DNA of 64,000 nt, from NCBI RefSeq assembly GCF_902167145.1, contig NC_050097.1, positions 44,748,095-44,812,094 of the forward strand, written 5' to 3'. The notes under the pieces are model-generated. The model searched no databases. It saw only the letters and a list, made by a program, of their open reading frames with translations, and was not told the DNA's origin. This stretch comes from Zea mays. Its lineage: Eukaryota; Streptophyta; Magnoliopsida; Poales; Poaceae. Positions 10,190 through 21,456 of the stretch are shown here, piece after piece (within the stretch, counting starts at the first letter, position 1; every line of letters starts with the position of its first letter). The translations under genes and the position numbers were made by a program.

Positions 10190-13100
10190 CTATTTGGGGT
10201 CGAGCCCGGAACCGATCCGGATCTGCTTGGAGGTGTCGCCACTGGGGTCGAGAGGGACGGCCTTGACCGTCTCCACTGGCTCGAAGTTGCCGGCATGGCG
10301 CTTCACGTCTGCCACCTCATTGGAGAGGCTTTCCAGGTCGGCGATGAGGGCCTCGGACTCGGTGAGGGCCTCGGCGTACTCCACGCACTCCACGTCGCAT
10401 TCGAACGCGTGTTTGTACGTGGGGCCGACGGTGATGACCCCGTTGGGGCCCGACATCTTGAGCTTCAGGTAGGTGTAGTTGGGGACGGCCATAAACTTCG
10501 CGTAGCATGGCCTCCCCAGTACCGCGTGGTAGGTTCCTCGGAACCCGACCACCTCGAACGTCAGAGTCTCCCTTCGGAAGTTGGAGGGCGTTCCGAAGCA
10601 GACGGGAAGGTCGAGTCGTCCGAGGGGCTGGACGCGCTTCCCGGGAATGATCCCGTGGAAGGGCGCAGCGCCTGCTCGGACGGAGGACAGATCGACGCGC
10701 AGGAGCCTGAGGGTCTCGGCGTAGATGATGTTGAGGCAGCTGTCCCCGTCCATAAGGACCTTGGTGAGCCTGACGTCGCCGACGACGGGGTCGACGACGA
10801 GCGGGTATCTCCCCAGGCTCGGCACGTGGTCGGGGTGGTCAGCTTGGTCGAAGGTGATGGGCTTGTCGGACCAGTCTAGGTAGACTGGTGCCGCCACCTT
10901 CACCGAGCAGACCTCCCGGCGCTCTTGCTTGCGATGCCGAGCCGAGGCATTCGCCGCATGCCCACCGTAGATCATGAAGCAGTAGCGGACCTCGGGGAAC
11001 TCTCCTGCTTGGTGATCTTCCTTCTTGTCGTCGTCGCGGGCCCTGCCACCCTCCGCGGGTGGCCCGGCCCTGTGGAAGTGGCGCCGAAGCATGACGCACT
11101 CCTCAAGGGTGTGCTTGACGGGCCCCTGATGATAGGGGCACGGCTCCTTGAGCATCTTGTCGAAGAGGTTGGCACCTCCGGGGGGCTTCCGAGGGTTCTT
11201 GTACTCGGCGGCGGCGTCGCGTTTCGCTTGCGACTTCTTCTTGCCTTTCTTCTTGGCGCCGCGCGGAGTAGACGCCTCGGGAGCATCTTTCGATGGGCGG
11301 CCCTGGGGCTGCTTGTCCTTCCAGAAGATAGCTTCGACCGCCTCCTGGCCAGAGGCGAATTTGGTGGCGATGTCCATCAGCTCGCTCGCCCTGGTGGGGG
11401 TCTTGCGACCCAACTTACTCACCAGGTCGCGGCAGGTGGTGCCGGCAAGGAACGCGCCGATGACATCCGAGTCGGTGATGTTGGGCAGCTCGGTGCGCTG
11501 CTTCGAGAATCGCCGGATGTAGTCCCGGAGAGACTCTCCCGGCTGCTGCCGGCAGCTTCGGAGGTCCCAGGAATTCCCGGGGCGCACGTACGTGCCCTGG
11601 AAATTGCCGGCGAAGGCTTGGACCAGGTCATCCCAGTTGGAGATCTGCCCCGGAGGCAAGTGCTCCAACCAGGCACGAGCGGTGTCGGAGAGGAACAGGG
11701 GGAGGTTGCGGATGATGAGGTTGTCGTCGTCCGTTCCACCCAGTTGGCAGGCCAGGCGGTAGTCTGCGAGCCACAGTTCCGGTATCGTTTCCCCCGAGTA
11801 CTTTGTGATAGTAGCCGGGGGTCGGAACCGGGTCGGGAACGGCGCCCGTCGGATGGCCCGGCTGAAGGCCTGCGGACCGGGTGGTTCGGGCGAGGGACTC
11901 CGATCCTCCCCGCTGTCGTAGCGTCCCCCACGCCTGGGGTGGTAACCTCGGCGCACCCTCTCGTCGAGGTGGGCCCGACGGTCACGATGATGGTGCTCGT
12001 TGCCGAGGTGGCCCGGGGCCGCAGGCGCGGTGTTGCGCGTGCGCCCGGTGTAGACCGAGGCTTCCCGCATGAATCGGGAAGTCGCGGCATGAGGTTCCGA
12101 GGGGTATCCCTGCCTTCGGGAGGCAGAGCTCTCGGCCCGTCGGACCACAGCGCCTTCCAGGAGATTCTTGAGCTCTCCCTGGATTCGCCGACCCTCGGTG
12201 GTTGATGGCTCCGGCATCGCGCGGAGAAGCATCGCTGCTGCGGCCAGGTTCTGACCGACCCCACTGGATGCGGGTGGCGGCCTGACCTTGACATCGTTGG
12301 TGACGCGGTGCTGGAGACCCTAGGGCAGGTGACGTATTTCTCCGGCCGGGGGTTGGCCCGCCCATGCCTGCCCGACATCCCGGCGGATCGGCTCAAGCGC
12401 TCCTGCTCCCTCGTCGAGCCTGGCCTGTGCCCCGCGGACTTGCTCGAGCTGTGGGTCATGACCCCCCGCCGGAACGGGGACCACAGCTAGCTCCCGTGGG
12501 ATGTCAGCGCGAGGCACCGGCCTAGGGAGATCACCGTCCTCCGGCATGCCGAGATGATTGCCTTCGGAGGGATCCCCTAGATCGACGTGGAAACATTCGC
12601 GGCTTGGGCCGCAGTCCTCGTCGTCGAGGCTACGGCTACCGTCGGAACAGTCGGAGAGGCAGTAGTCACATGCGGTCATGAAGTCCCGCATGGCACTGGG
12701 GTTGCCAAATCCAGAGAAATCCCAACAGATGTTGGGGTCGTCATCTTCCTCGGGCCCAGAGGGCCCGTAGGTCGAGACGTCCGTCAGCCGGTCCCAAGGC
12801 GACCGGATGCGAAACCCCAGAGGGTTTGAACTCGCCTCTACGAGAGCGCCCGCCAAAGCAAGGTCGCTAGGCGGGTTGAAGCTGAGTCCAAATGACGTAG
12901 GATGGGAATCGGTCGGTACCTTTCGGTCGACGAGCAGCGACATAGTCACGTCGGGGACTGATTGCACCGCCGTCTCGGGTACGAGGGCGACGTCCTGCAA
13001 GCTCTCCGCGAGCGCACTGGCGTCGTCCACTTGCTCGGGATTGGCGTGTCGCGGGGAGACGGCGCTCGCCTTCGTCTCAAACGCGAGGTCGACGCCCGAC

Positions 13101-13417
13101 GCGCTCCCCGTTGGGGCGCTGGGGACGTCGACTCGCTCGACAGCCGACGAGGCGCGGCCTCCCGCTTGGCCTTGTTTGCCCCGCCTCCTCCTCCGTTGGC
13201 GGGGGAGAGGACGGGGCGAGCTCGAATGTTGTTCTTCCACCACGCGGGGAAGACGTCGTCGATTCCGCCGCCGGCGGGCGGGCTGTCGGCCGCCATTGTC
13301 GTTGTCGCGCGGCGGTGGAAGGAGTATCATGTCGTAGCTGCCGTCGAAGGACATGAACTCAAGACTCCCAAAACGGAGCACCGTCCCGGGTCGGAGAGGT
13401 TGCTGGAGACTGCCCAT
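10190..13417 (-). pseudogene. Element 1 Gag and protease
   Basis: Gag forms the virus-like particle and the protease cuts the polyprotein. The start at 13417 is about 60 bp after the LTR and next to the PBS. The first ~365 codons are low-complexity and Arg/Pro/Asp-rich, and end at TAG 12320-12322; the same frame continues to 10190. The central Gag fold is clear (PELWLADYRLAC, ARAWLEHLPPGQI, SWDLRSC, ESLRDYIRRFSKQRTELP; ~11330-11900). A Lys-rich stretch follows, then a knuckle of form CX2HX5HX4C (CPYHQGPVKHTLEEC, 11095-11140) in place of CCHC. The retropepsin region holds MDGDSCLNIIY (~10725-10755) and a later VLGRP motif. A terminal TAG at 10190-10192 separates it from RT in the same frame. 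Confidence 0.9.
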
Positions 13418-13457
13418 CTGGAGCTTGACGGGAAGTTGTTCGTCAACACGCAGCAGG

Positions 13458-13475
13458 CCCCTACCTGGTGCGCCA
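13458..13475 (-). other. Primer binding site of element 1
   Basis: Two bases after the 5' LTR (minus strand) lies TGGCGCACCAGGTAGG. The Grande-like element has nearly the same site (TGGCGCGCCAGGTAGG at 27653). The priming tRNA was not identified. Confidence 0.8.
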
Positions 13476-13477
13476 AC

Positions 13478-15151
13478 TGTCGGCGTTTCGAGACCGGGGG
13501 GTCCCTAAGCCGACGAGTGAATGTCGCTGCGTGCCCCAGCCCAGATGGGTCGACGCGAGGCCGAGCGCGAAGGGGGGAAGTGAGGTGGCCGGAGATGGGC
13601 GTGAGAGAGTTGGAAATCCCGCGGCCTTCGTGTTCGTCCCGCGCCTAGGTCGGGTGCGCTTGCAGTAGGGGGTTACAAGCGTCCACGCGGGAGAGGGAAG
13701 CGAGCGGCCCCAAGAGAGCGTCTGTCCCGTCCTCGTCCCCGCGCGGCCAACCCTCTCTAAGAGGGCCCTGGTCCTTCCTTTTATAGGCGTAAGGAGAGGA
13801 TCCAGGTGTACAATGGGGGTGTAGCAGAGTGCTACGTGTCTAGCGGGGGAGAGCTAGCGCCCTAAGTACATGCCGATGTGGCAGCCGGAGAGATTTTGGC
13901 ACCCAGCTGGTGTGATGTCGTGGCCGTCGGAGGAGCGACGGAGCCTGGCGGAGGGACAGCTGTCGGAGCGGTTGAGTCCTTGCTGACGTCCTCTCGCTTC
14001 CGTAAGAGAGCTGGGAGCCGCCGTCGTCACAGAGCATGCGGGGCGCCATCATTGCCTATCTGGCGGAGCTAGCCAGATGGGACGCCGGTCTTGTTCCCTG
14101 CGGCCCGAGTCAGCTCGGGGTAGGGTGATGATGGCGCTTCCTGTTGACGTGGCTGGCTTGCGCCCTAGGCTGAGCGACGTGGAGGCTCCTCCGAAGCCGA
14201 GGTCGAGTCTGTCTTCCATGGCCGAGGCCGAGTCCGAGCCCCCGGGTCAGGCGAGGCGGAGGTCGTTCGGCAGGGGCCAGGGCGGAGTCCGAGCCCTGGG
14301 GTCGGGCGAAGCGGAGTTCGTCGTCTTCTAGGGCTGAGCCCGAGTCCGAGCCCTGGGGTCGGGCGGAGCGGAGTTCGTCGTCTTCTGGGGCTGAGCCCGA
14401 GTCCGAGCCCTGGGGTCGGGCGGAGCGGAGTTCGCCGTCTTCCGGGACCTAGCCCGAGTCCGAGCCCTGGGTCGGGCGGAGCGGAGTTCGCCGTCTTCCG
14501 GGACCTAGCCCGAGTCCGAGCCCTGGGTCGGGCGGAGCGGAGTTCGCCGTCTTCCGGGACTTAGCCCGAGTCCGAGCCCTGGGTCGGGCGGAGCGGAGTT
14601 CGCCGTCTTCCGGGACTTAGCCCGAGTCCGAGCCCTGGGTCGGGCGGAGCGGAGTTTCCTATGGTGCCTTTGGTAGGGCCTGACTGCCTGTCAGTCTCAC
14701 TCTGTCAAGTGGCACTGCAGTCGGAGTGGCGCAGGCGGCGCTGTCCTTTTGTCAGGCCGGTCAGTGGAGCGGCGAAGTGACGGCGGTCACTTCGGCTCTG
14801 CCGGGGGGCGTGCGTCAGGATAAAGGTGTCAGGCCACCTTTGCGTTAAATGATCCTGCGATTCGGTCGGTCGGTGCGGCGATTTAGTCAGGGTTGCTTCT
14901 TAGCGAAGGCAGGGCCTCGGGCGAGCCGGAGATGTGTCCGCCGTTGGAGGGGGGCCTCGGGCGAGACGGAAACCCTCCGGGGTCGGCTGCCCTTGTCCGA
15001 GGCTAGGCTCAGGCGAGGCATGATCGAGTCGCTCGAATGGACTGATCCCTGACTTAATCACACCCATCAGGCCTTTGCAGCTTTATGCTGATGGGGGTTA
15101 CCAGCTGAGAATTAGGAGTCTTGAGGGTACCCCTAATTATGGTCCCCGACA
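13478..15151 (-). repeat. 5' LTR of element 1
   Basis: It is 1674 bp and about 98.7% identical by eye to the 3116-4789 copy. The minus-strand promoter has TATAAAAGG at 13777-13785. It includes the 57-bp array at about 14268-14652. TG...CA ends and the GGATC duplication at 15152-15156 close the element. Confidence 0.95.
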
Positions 15152-15300
15152 GGATCCAAACGCACCGTTATTTAATTTTAAATAGAAAGAGGATTTTAGC
15201 TCTCTCAGTTCCTTTACTCTCGAACGGGCTATAAGGATGTTTAGATACCTCTAGCTAAAAACAGCTAATAGTGCGTCCAAATATAGCATTAGTCGGTAGA
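15152..15300. mobile_element. Right arms of the nested MITEs
   Basis: Continues the sequence broken at 3115: the inner MITE ends at 15167, TTA follows at 15168-15170, the second element's right arm ends near 15229, and a TAGCTAAAAACAGCTAATAG block follows. See the entry at 2590-3115. This lies 230-380 bp beyond the stop codon of the EIL gene. Confidence 0.55.
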
Positions 15301-15533
15301 GCTTGAGTTTTCTGGTTCTTCAGTTCCAATGTTTTAAAGTTTCTGGTGGAGTGATTTTAGTCGATTCTTACAGAGAGCACGGTAATATACAGATCCGACT
15401 TATTTGTTGGAGGTAATAATTAAAACAGGCATAAAATAATCAACATAGCACAACACTTGCTGTAGCTAGACTTGTACGAATCTAATACCTGGAGTAGTTG
15501 CTAACCGACTCACCAGTCACCGCTCTATAATCA

Positions 15534-17132
15534 TCAGTCGTAAACCCCCCACTGCCAAATCGGACTGTTTGGGAAGTCAGTCATGTCCACGACATCAGCG
15601 ATTCCCAGAAGACTGCTGAGCATGTCATCGTCGTGCACCGCCGACCCGTCGGGCAGCGTGGTCCCGCCGCGCTGTAAACCTTGGAGCATGCTATCGTGCG
15701 CCACCGGCGGAGGCTGTGTGGTCTCAGCGACGGCGATACTGCTATTATGCTGCCCTCCGTCTCGGACTGCCACCGCGTCTTTCGCCTCGTGCTCGCCATC
15801 ATCGGTCCCCTGCAGGCAGCGGTAATAGAGCTTCATGAGCTCCTCGATCGAGCTGCGGTCGGCGTAGGGCACGCAATCTATGTCCGGAAGCGGCAGCAAC
15901 TCCTTGCCGACGTCGACGCCGCTACTGCCCGTGTGCCCGGGGCCGCCGACCTTGCGCTTGCGCTTCTCGACGTGCGCTGCCGCCATCGGAGAATCGCCAC
16001 CGGCGTCGGTGTCGGGGCCACCGTCGTCGTCCTCTTCCTCCTCGAGCGGTGTGATCTGCAGCGCGCGCTGCGCGTGGCGGTCCAGCGCCTCCTCCTGGGT
16101 GATGACCTTGGACCAGGTGTCGGCGTCCCTGGCGCTCATCTTGTGCTGCAGCCGCTTGGACTGCCAGACGAGCTTGCGCATCTGGTCGAAGCGCGGGCTG
16201 AGGTGCTTGATCACGGCGCTGAGCAGCGAGATCTTCCAGGCCTTCTTGAGGTCGTGGGGCTTGCGGTACGGCGGCGGGCCCTGGTGCGCCTGCGCCTCGC
16301 CCTGCGTGCCCCACCAGGCCTCCCGCCCCGTGGGCCACCACGGCGGCGCCAGGCCGCGGTCCAGCGGGAAGCTCCGCTGCGGGGGCTCGCAGTGCTGGAT
16401 GAGCGCCGACAGCAGGGACCCCAGCGTGCTGTCCTGGATGTCGTGGAGGCCGTGCAGGAAGGACGCCGCCATCGGGCTCCCGGGGTCGTCCAGGCCGGCG
16501 GCGGCGGCCACGGACAGCGCCAGCGGGCCCGCCCGCTCGAACCCCACCTCGTCCTTCCACCAGCCGCGGAGGCTGTCGGAGGAGCCGGACACGGGCACGC
16601 CGGACTCGTTCACCACGCCATACACGAACCCGCGCGCGTTGCACGCCTCCATCATCTTCAGCATGTGCCGGATGACGCCGTCCTGCGCCCGGAGCATCGC
16701 CTTGCGCCGGTACCGGCTCTCGGGCGACTCCTGGTGGTCCTTGGCCTGCTGGAGCAGGGCAGACGCCGTCGCCGGGTGGTCGTCAGCAAAGGGATGGAGA
16801 TGGAGCGGGAGCTGGGCCTCGCGGTCGCGGCCCGAGCGGCCCTCGAGCTTCATGAGCAGCAGCTGGTCCTTCCACATGCGCTTCTTGAGGTCAGCGATCT
16901 CGATGGACTCGGAGCCCGACTCGGAGTCGCTGAAGAACTCCTCCTGGCTTTCGGGTTCCTGCTGGTCAGCGGCGGTAGCATGGTGGTGGTGGTGGTAAGG
17001 ACCGGCGCCCAGGACGGCCTTGCCCTTGCCCGTGTCATTGTTGTCGTCCTTGTCTTCGTCCATGGTCGTTGGCTTGTTGGGAGGATGGGAAGGCTTCTGA
17101 TAGTAGTCGATGCTTTCGCAGTAGTTCTCCAT
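15534..17132 (-). CDS. EIL: EIN3/EIL-family transcription factor
   Basis: This uninterrupted single-exon ORF of 532 codons is a plant EIN3-like nuclear DNA-binding protein. The family controls ethylene responses, and some members respond to sulfur deficiency. The EIN3 DNA-binding domain spans about residues 80-350: basic region ([15 protein letters not shown], 82-96), the hallmark [15 protein letters not shown] (148-162), [24 protein letters not shown] (187-203), [20 protein letters not shown] (234-253), PPWWPTG (263-269), [14 protein letters not shown] (287-300) and the IKHLSP block (308-313). An acidic run (364-370), a likely nuclear signal EKRKRK (389-394) and a less conserved tail follow; residues 47-51 are a His run. 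The start has A at -3 and G at +4; Met24 is a possible alternative. Length and an intact frame argue for a working gene. Which EIL subgroup it belongs to is not settled from sequence alone. Confidence 0.95.
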   Translation of the reverse strand: MENYCESIDYYQKPSHPPNKPTTMDEDKDDNNDTGKGKAVLGAGPYHHHHHATAADQQEPESQEEFFSDSESGSESIEIADLKKRMWKDQLLLMKLEGRSGRDREAQLPLHLHPFADDHPATASALLQQAKDHQESPESRYRRKAMLRAQDGVIRHMLKMMEACNARGFVYGVVNESGVPVSGSSDSLRGWWKDEVGFERAGPLALSVAAAAGLDDPGSPMAASFLHGLHDIQDSTLGSLLSALIQHCEPPQRSFPLDRGLAPPWWPTGREAWWGTQGEAQAHQGPPPYRKPHDLKKAWKISLLSAVIKHLSPRFDQMRKLVWQSKRLQHKMSARDADTWSKVITQEEALDRHAQRALQITPLEEEEDDDGGPDTDAGGDSPMAAAHVEKRKRKVGGPGHTGSSGVDVGKELLPLPDIDCVPYADRSSIEELMKLYYRCLQGTDDGEHEAKDAVAVRDGGQHNSSIAVAETTQPPPVAHDSMLQGLQRGGTTLPDGSAVHDDDMLSSLLGIADVVDMTDFPNSPIWQWGVYD

Positions 17133-18972
17133 GATAATGTGGTTTGGCTACGATCGTGTACTCACTCGTGCGTGTAGTGACTGATATGACTGAGAAAAGA
17201 TGGTGGGGGCACTGGCCACTGGCCACGCTCGAGCTCGCCTAAAAAGGTGCCGCGGAACCTCTCCGTGGCGCGGAGAAGGTTGTAGAACTCGCCGTGGCAA
17301 CGCCTCGGAGGCGGAAGGGCCACCGTGCGTCGCCTTGTTAGGGAGTATAATATCGCACTTCAAATTACTAGCATGCACGTGCTAGGCTGGCTCTAACTCT
17401 CGTCAATTTACCCTTAGCTAGTTAGCTTTGCTGCAGATCACTTTGAACTGATGGTGGCAGCCATGGCGCCGATCGACATGCCTATTTGCTTTAGATTAAA
17501 GCCCATTATTTAGACTGGTGCAGCTATAATCTAAAAAGACAACTATTTAGACTGGTGCGGCTGCAATCTAAAAAGACAAAAATATTGTATAAGAAGTAGA
17601 AGCCTATACGTATTAAAACCCAGCAAACATCAGTATGGACTGTAACTGTAGCAGACATGTCTTTTCTGTATACTGACGACGTGATCCTTGACCAAATGAC
17701 CATATACCTGAATACCTGATCGACGATTTCAGAAACCCAAGAAGAAGGCGGACGGCGGCGGAGCCGGCAGTGACCAATGGAACCATGACCAGTTGAGCAC
17801 TAGAGTGTAGAAGCTTCCTTACGGTACGGCGCTAGTCTGGCAAACATCCAACGACTACCACCACGACAACAGAAGCGATAATATATCATTCACGTGATCA
17901 CGTCCCGCGTCCGCGTGCATGTTTCCGACGACGTACGTACGTAGCGCGCGGCGGTCGCACGCAATTCTGAGACGGATCATCAGCTTACAGCATGCTGCGC
18001 GCACTGTGCGGCCGGCGTAGTATGGCATGGACGACGTCACGGACGTCACGGTCGACGCGTGGGCACGACGGCGGAGCTTAGCTCTGTGCATGCGCGCCAT
18101 TTTGCCACGATTCCATGCCGCATTAGCGTCGTCGCTGACGTAAGGAATAAGCTTCTTACGGAGTAAGAATGCAGGGGCAGTGCCAACAATACTCGAGTTT
18201 TTTTCCACATCACCAAGAAATCGCGTGTGCAGGAACTATACAACATTCGACCCTAAAACTATCCACGTGGGGTCCATCCTCATCTTCTGTCCAATCCGTT
18301 TAGTTCCTTGACCAGCCTGATAGTGAGCCGCCGCCGCCGCGTAGTGACGAGCAGCTACCGGCGGCGGCACGGGGAGCACCAGCCAGCAACGAGATGCGCG
18401 TTCGCCAAGGCGTGCCAGAGCGGGCGATCGCGCGCTCGGCATGCATGCAGCGGCCGCTGCCCGCTGGCGAGGCTTTGGCTGCATAGCCGTGTGCAGCGAG
18501 CGAGCAGCGGCCAACAGCAGAGCGGATAGTAGCGGCCAGCAACCAGCATCAAGGCGTGCGCGACGAGCAACAGCGGCCGGCGAGGCACGACTTCAGAGCG
18601 CGGCCGAGCGCACACACTACACGCGGCAGGCGTCACCGCGTCAGCGAGGAGTGCAACCGGTGGGACCCACGAGACTACGACGAGAGGGAACTCCTCGCCC
18701 CCAACAACGTAAATTGAGTATTTGCCAGAGTATTCGATCGTACAGTAATCATTGGTGTTCTCAGTGCTCACAGCATTATCCGGTCAAGAATCTGTGCAGC
18801 CGCCAAATAATCATGTGATGTTTGCATTTGCACAGTTGCATTTGCAACAGCAACCACTCCTTAGTGGACTCCTCTCTCTATTCTTCTCATTTTCAACTAT
18901 CTAGTAGTTGACTTGGTTAGACACCTCTTAGGTTTGCCATAGGAGAGCACGTTAGAGATTGTCAAGTACTAC
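17133..18972. promoter_or_regulatory. Upstream region of the EIL gene, no other gene seen
   Basis: The ~1.8 kb above the EIL start is single-copy in appearance. It holds GC-rich stretches (17930-18080, 18330-18620) whose short ORFs have no domain. No convincing TATA box was found close to the start; ATATTATAC on the minus strand near 17346-17354 is a weak candidate. A 37-bp tandem duplication lies at 17507-17580. Confidence 0.4.
17507..17580. repeat. 37-bp tandem duplication
   Basis: Two adjacent 37-bp copies (17507-17543 and 17544-17580) share TATTTAGACTGGTGC and AATCTAAAAAGACAA and differ at only a few positions. They lie about 400 bp upstream of the EIL start codon. Confidence 0.9.
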
Positions 18973-19204
18973 GGGGGTGTTTGGTTCTGTGGACTAAAGT
19001 TTAGCCCGGGTCACATCAAGCGTTTAACTTTCAAATAGGAGTATGAAATATAGACCCAACCAACTGTACTAGATTCGTCTCACTTTTTAATCTTCGGCTG
19101 AGAAATTAGTTTTATAATCCGACTACATTTAATACCCCGAACGGAGATTCAAACATTCGATGTGATAGGGGCTAAATTTTAGCTGGGGCAAACCAAACAC
19201 CCCC
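18973..19204. mobile_element. Tourist-like MITE, 232 bp
   Basis: It begins GGGGGTGTTTGGTT and ends with the inverted copy AACCAAACACCCCC. The flanking 3 bp are TAC on both sides (18970-18972 and 19205-19207). There is no coding capacity. Such ends are typical of PIF/Harbinger-derived MITEs of grasses. Confidence 0.85.
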
Positions 19205-19524
19205 TACGTCTGTTTCCGAATATTTATTATCCACTAGTTCATTTTTGAACTAATCGACGATAAATAAAAAAACGGAGAGAGTAATTAGTTATAGGACTAG
19301 GGATTCAAGTGCAACGTAGTAGAAGTGTGCGTCTTTGAGTTCTTGGGTAGTTAATATGGGAAAGTGAATGTCAAAGCTTGTTACTACTTGGTGTTTAACA
19401 TCACCCAGATGCCTTGGTGTTTGAGGCTAGTGTTCCTTTCTTTGTGGCGATTACTGGAACGTCCAAGAAGCTTTGTGAGTGGTTTGAACCTATCTAATCT
19501 AGGAATGGACAAGGAATACTCTTA
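19205..19524. other. Intergenic sequence between MITEs
   Basis: Nothing coding or repeated was recognised here. Confidence 0.4.
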
Positions 19525-20023
19525 GGACTGATTTAGTGACCAGAGAATTGGAGGGGATCCATGGAGAGGAGATCACTTGCTATTTAAAATTGAGGGCCTT
19601 GTTTGGGAACACTTTATTTTCTTAGTCCCAAGATAATACCATGATTTTTATGCATACCACAGTATTTTATAACAAAAGGTGTTTGGAAGCACATCTAAAA
19701 ACTCTGTATTTTAAACCATAGTTTTACCAATACCACACTATTTTGGGGTCAAAAAAACTTTGGTCTGGACCAAAGTTTTTGGCTTGCAGGCTTGCACGCA
19801 GCTATAGTCTTCTCTTCTCCTACACTACAACTGAAATATTGTCTCCAAACAGGTGTTGGATTGGACTGATGTAAAATATACCATAGTTATGTGTTATAAC
19901 ATACAATAAAATGTGGTATTATAAACTATAGTTTTGGGAAACAGAGTTCCCAAATGGGTCTTGAATAGCAAGGGATTTCCTCTCTCATGGATCCCTTCAA
20001 TTCCCTGGTCACCAAACCAGACC
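19525..20023. mobile_element. MITE with long inverted repeats, carrying a second MITE
   Basis: It begins GGACTGATTTAGTGACCAG and its other end, read inverted, is GGTCTGGTTTGGTGACCAG. The arms match over about 65 bp. TTA flanks it at 19522-19524 and 20024-20026. The middle (19594-19960) is a separate insertion. Confidence 0.8.
19594..19960. mobile_element. Inner MITE nested in the 19525-20023 MITE
   Basis: Its ends are GGGCCTTGTTTGGGAAC and, inverted, GACCCATTTGGGAAC. TGA is present on both sides. It separates the two arms of the outer MITE. The terminal bases are diverged, so the exact borders may be off by a few bases. Confidence 0.6.
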
Positions 20024-21456
20024 TTAGTGGACTTTAGGCCTTGATTGTCGTGTAGAGCTTAGTAGTGAATGCTTCAGTCTTAACTAGGTGGTGTGGTAGC
20101 ACCTCAACACCACAAAACAATTTGATCTCTTCTTAAAACTGCATTGGCCCCAAGTGGATTTTGGTGTATTAATGTCACACAATTTAGAATCTAACAAGTT
20201 CTATGATACATAGTTATAGTTGTCAGGCACACATGAAAAGTTGTGTATACTTGTGCATCAAATGAGAGTCCTCAATTGTTCTGAATTTGAAGGCTTCAAA
20301 CTCAATGCATGGAAGGCTTGTTATATTTTTTTGAGTTTAAGAAACTTGTATCACCAAGACGTGTGCAAATTCTTGTTGCAAATAGTGCTCAAGTAACTCA
20401 AATAAAATATACTTAAAAGAGCACTAAAGCTTAGCACTAGACACTTAGTTTAGTGTTTGGAAGTCTGCCATATTGGAAGTCCTGACCCTAGATTGGAAGC
20501 TCTGATGTATGTCAAAATCCTAGAAGAAGCCACGTTAGATTTTAAGTCACTGCCAGGTCAGAAGTTATGACCCTCTGTTGGAAGTTCTCTTTGTCTAGTG
20601 TAAGAGGTTTTTGGCATTAGAAGTTTCAAGATTTTTAGAAATCTTGAATTTCGTAGTAACAGTTAGAATCGAAGGTGAGTATAAATATCTTCTCCCCTCT
20701 CCTTTCAAGTATCACCTCGAACATTTACTTTGGCCACCCTCAATTCAAAGCTCCTATAGAGCATTCAAGTCTCCTTCCACTTTCCTTCTTTCTCCCCAGA
20801 CTTAGATTTCAAACAAGGGTGAGCGGCTGAGAGAAAAAGGCAACTAAGCTTCATCTTTTTCGTTCAATGCTTTAGTTTTTCATCTAGTCATTACACTTTA
20901 GGCATCGTCCATCTCTGTGATGCATGATTATCGCTACACCACCTGCACCAATAGCGTATATCAGTCAAGTGATTAGAGTTCCATTGCACCTATAGTTGCC
21001 ATACCTTTAGTGTTAGGGCCTGTAGATATAGTAGCACATGTGGCTAAGACCACAAAGACATTACCTTCCTTGGTGGCTTCATTAGACCCCCCCACACACA
21101 TCCCTTCTCTTCCTCTAGTTAGCCTATCAACGTTTGAGGCATAAACAACTCCTTCTAGACATATGAATACTTCATCAGATTTAGATGAGGATGCTCTAGT
21201 GACTCAGTTCAAGTTCACACCTCACCCTCTATTTATTGGCACAAATGTATCTTCTCCACCTTAGGACCCTTAGGTTTTTGACCTATTTTGTTGCTTGATG
21301 TCAAAGGGGAGAGAGAAGAGTGTATATGTGAGGGGGAGTGCAAGAAAAAGTGGGAGTCATGAGTGAGAAATACATTTATTTTTTTATTTTACATATGTTT
21401 TATGTGTGATACTCTCATATGCATTATCTTCCATATGCCCATGCATTGTATTATAT
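20024..21456. other. Degenerate repetitive sequence, no gene
   Basis: The stretch 20450-20640 repeats the theme TTGGAAGT(C/T)CTGA several times, a style seen in old LTRs. A TATA-like GTATAAATAT lies near 20679-20688. The ORFs are short and broken. It may be remains of an old retroelement, but no family could be assigned. Confidence 0.3.

Larger units (their letters stand above)
3116..15151 (-). mobile_element. Young, nearly intact Tat-type Ty3/Gypsy element (element 1)
   Basis: The element is 12,036 bp, with two LTRs of 1674 bp each starting TGTCGGCG and ending CCCCGACA. It has a perfect 5-bp target duplication GGATC (3111-3115 and 15152-15156). The PBS lies next to the right LTR and the polypurine tract next to the left LTR, so it reads on the minus strand. 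Gene order is gag, protease, RT, RNase H, second RNase H, integrase, then a 2-kb non-coding spacer. By eye about 21 of 1674 LTR positions differ (about 1.3%), so it inserted recently. Damage is light: TAG codons at 12320-12322 and 10190-10192 and one frameshift near 8356-8363. Placement in the Tat lineage rests on the second RNase H and the gag/protease style. Confidence 0.95.

Noticed and set aside
10925..12205. 426-codon plus-strand ORF across the gag of element 1
   Set aside because: It is a shadow of the gag frame in GC-rich sequence, without any domain or promoter.
15681..17177. 498-codon ORF on the plus strand across the EIL gene
   Set aside because: It is the mirror of a GC-rich real gene. 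Its composition is Arg/Leu/Val low-complexity with no domain, while the minus-strand frame has the full EIN3 fold.
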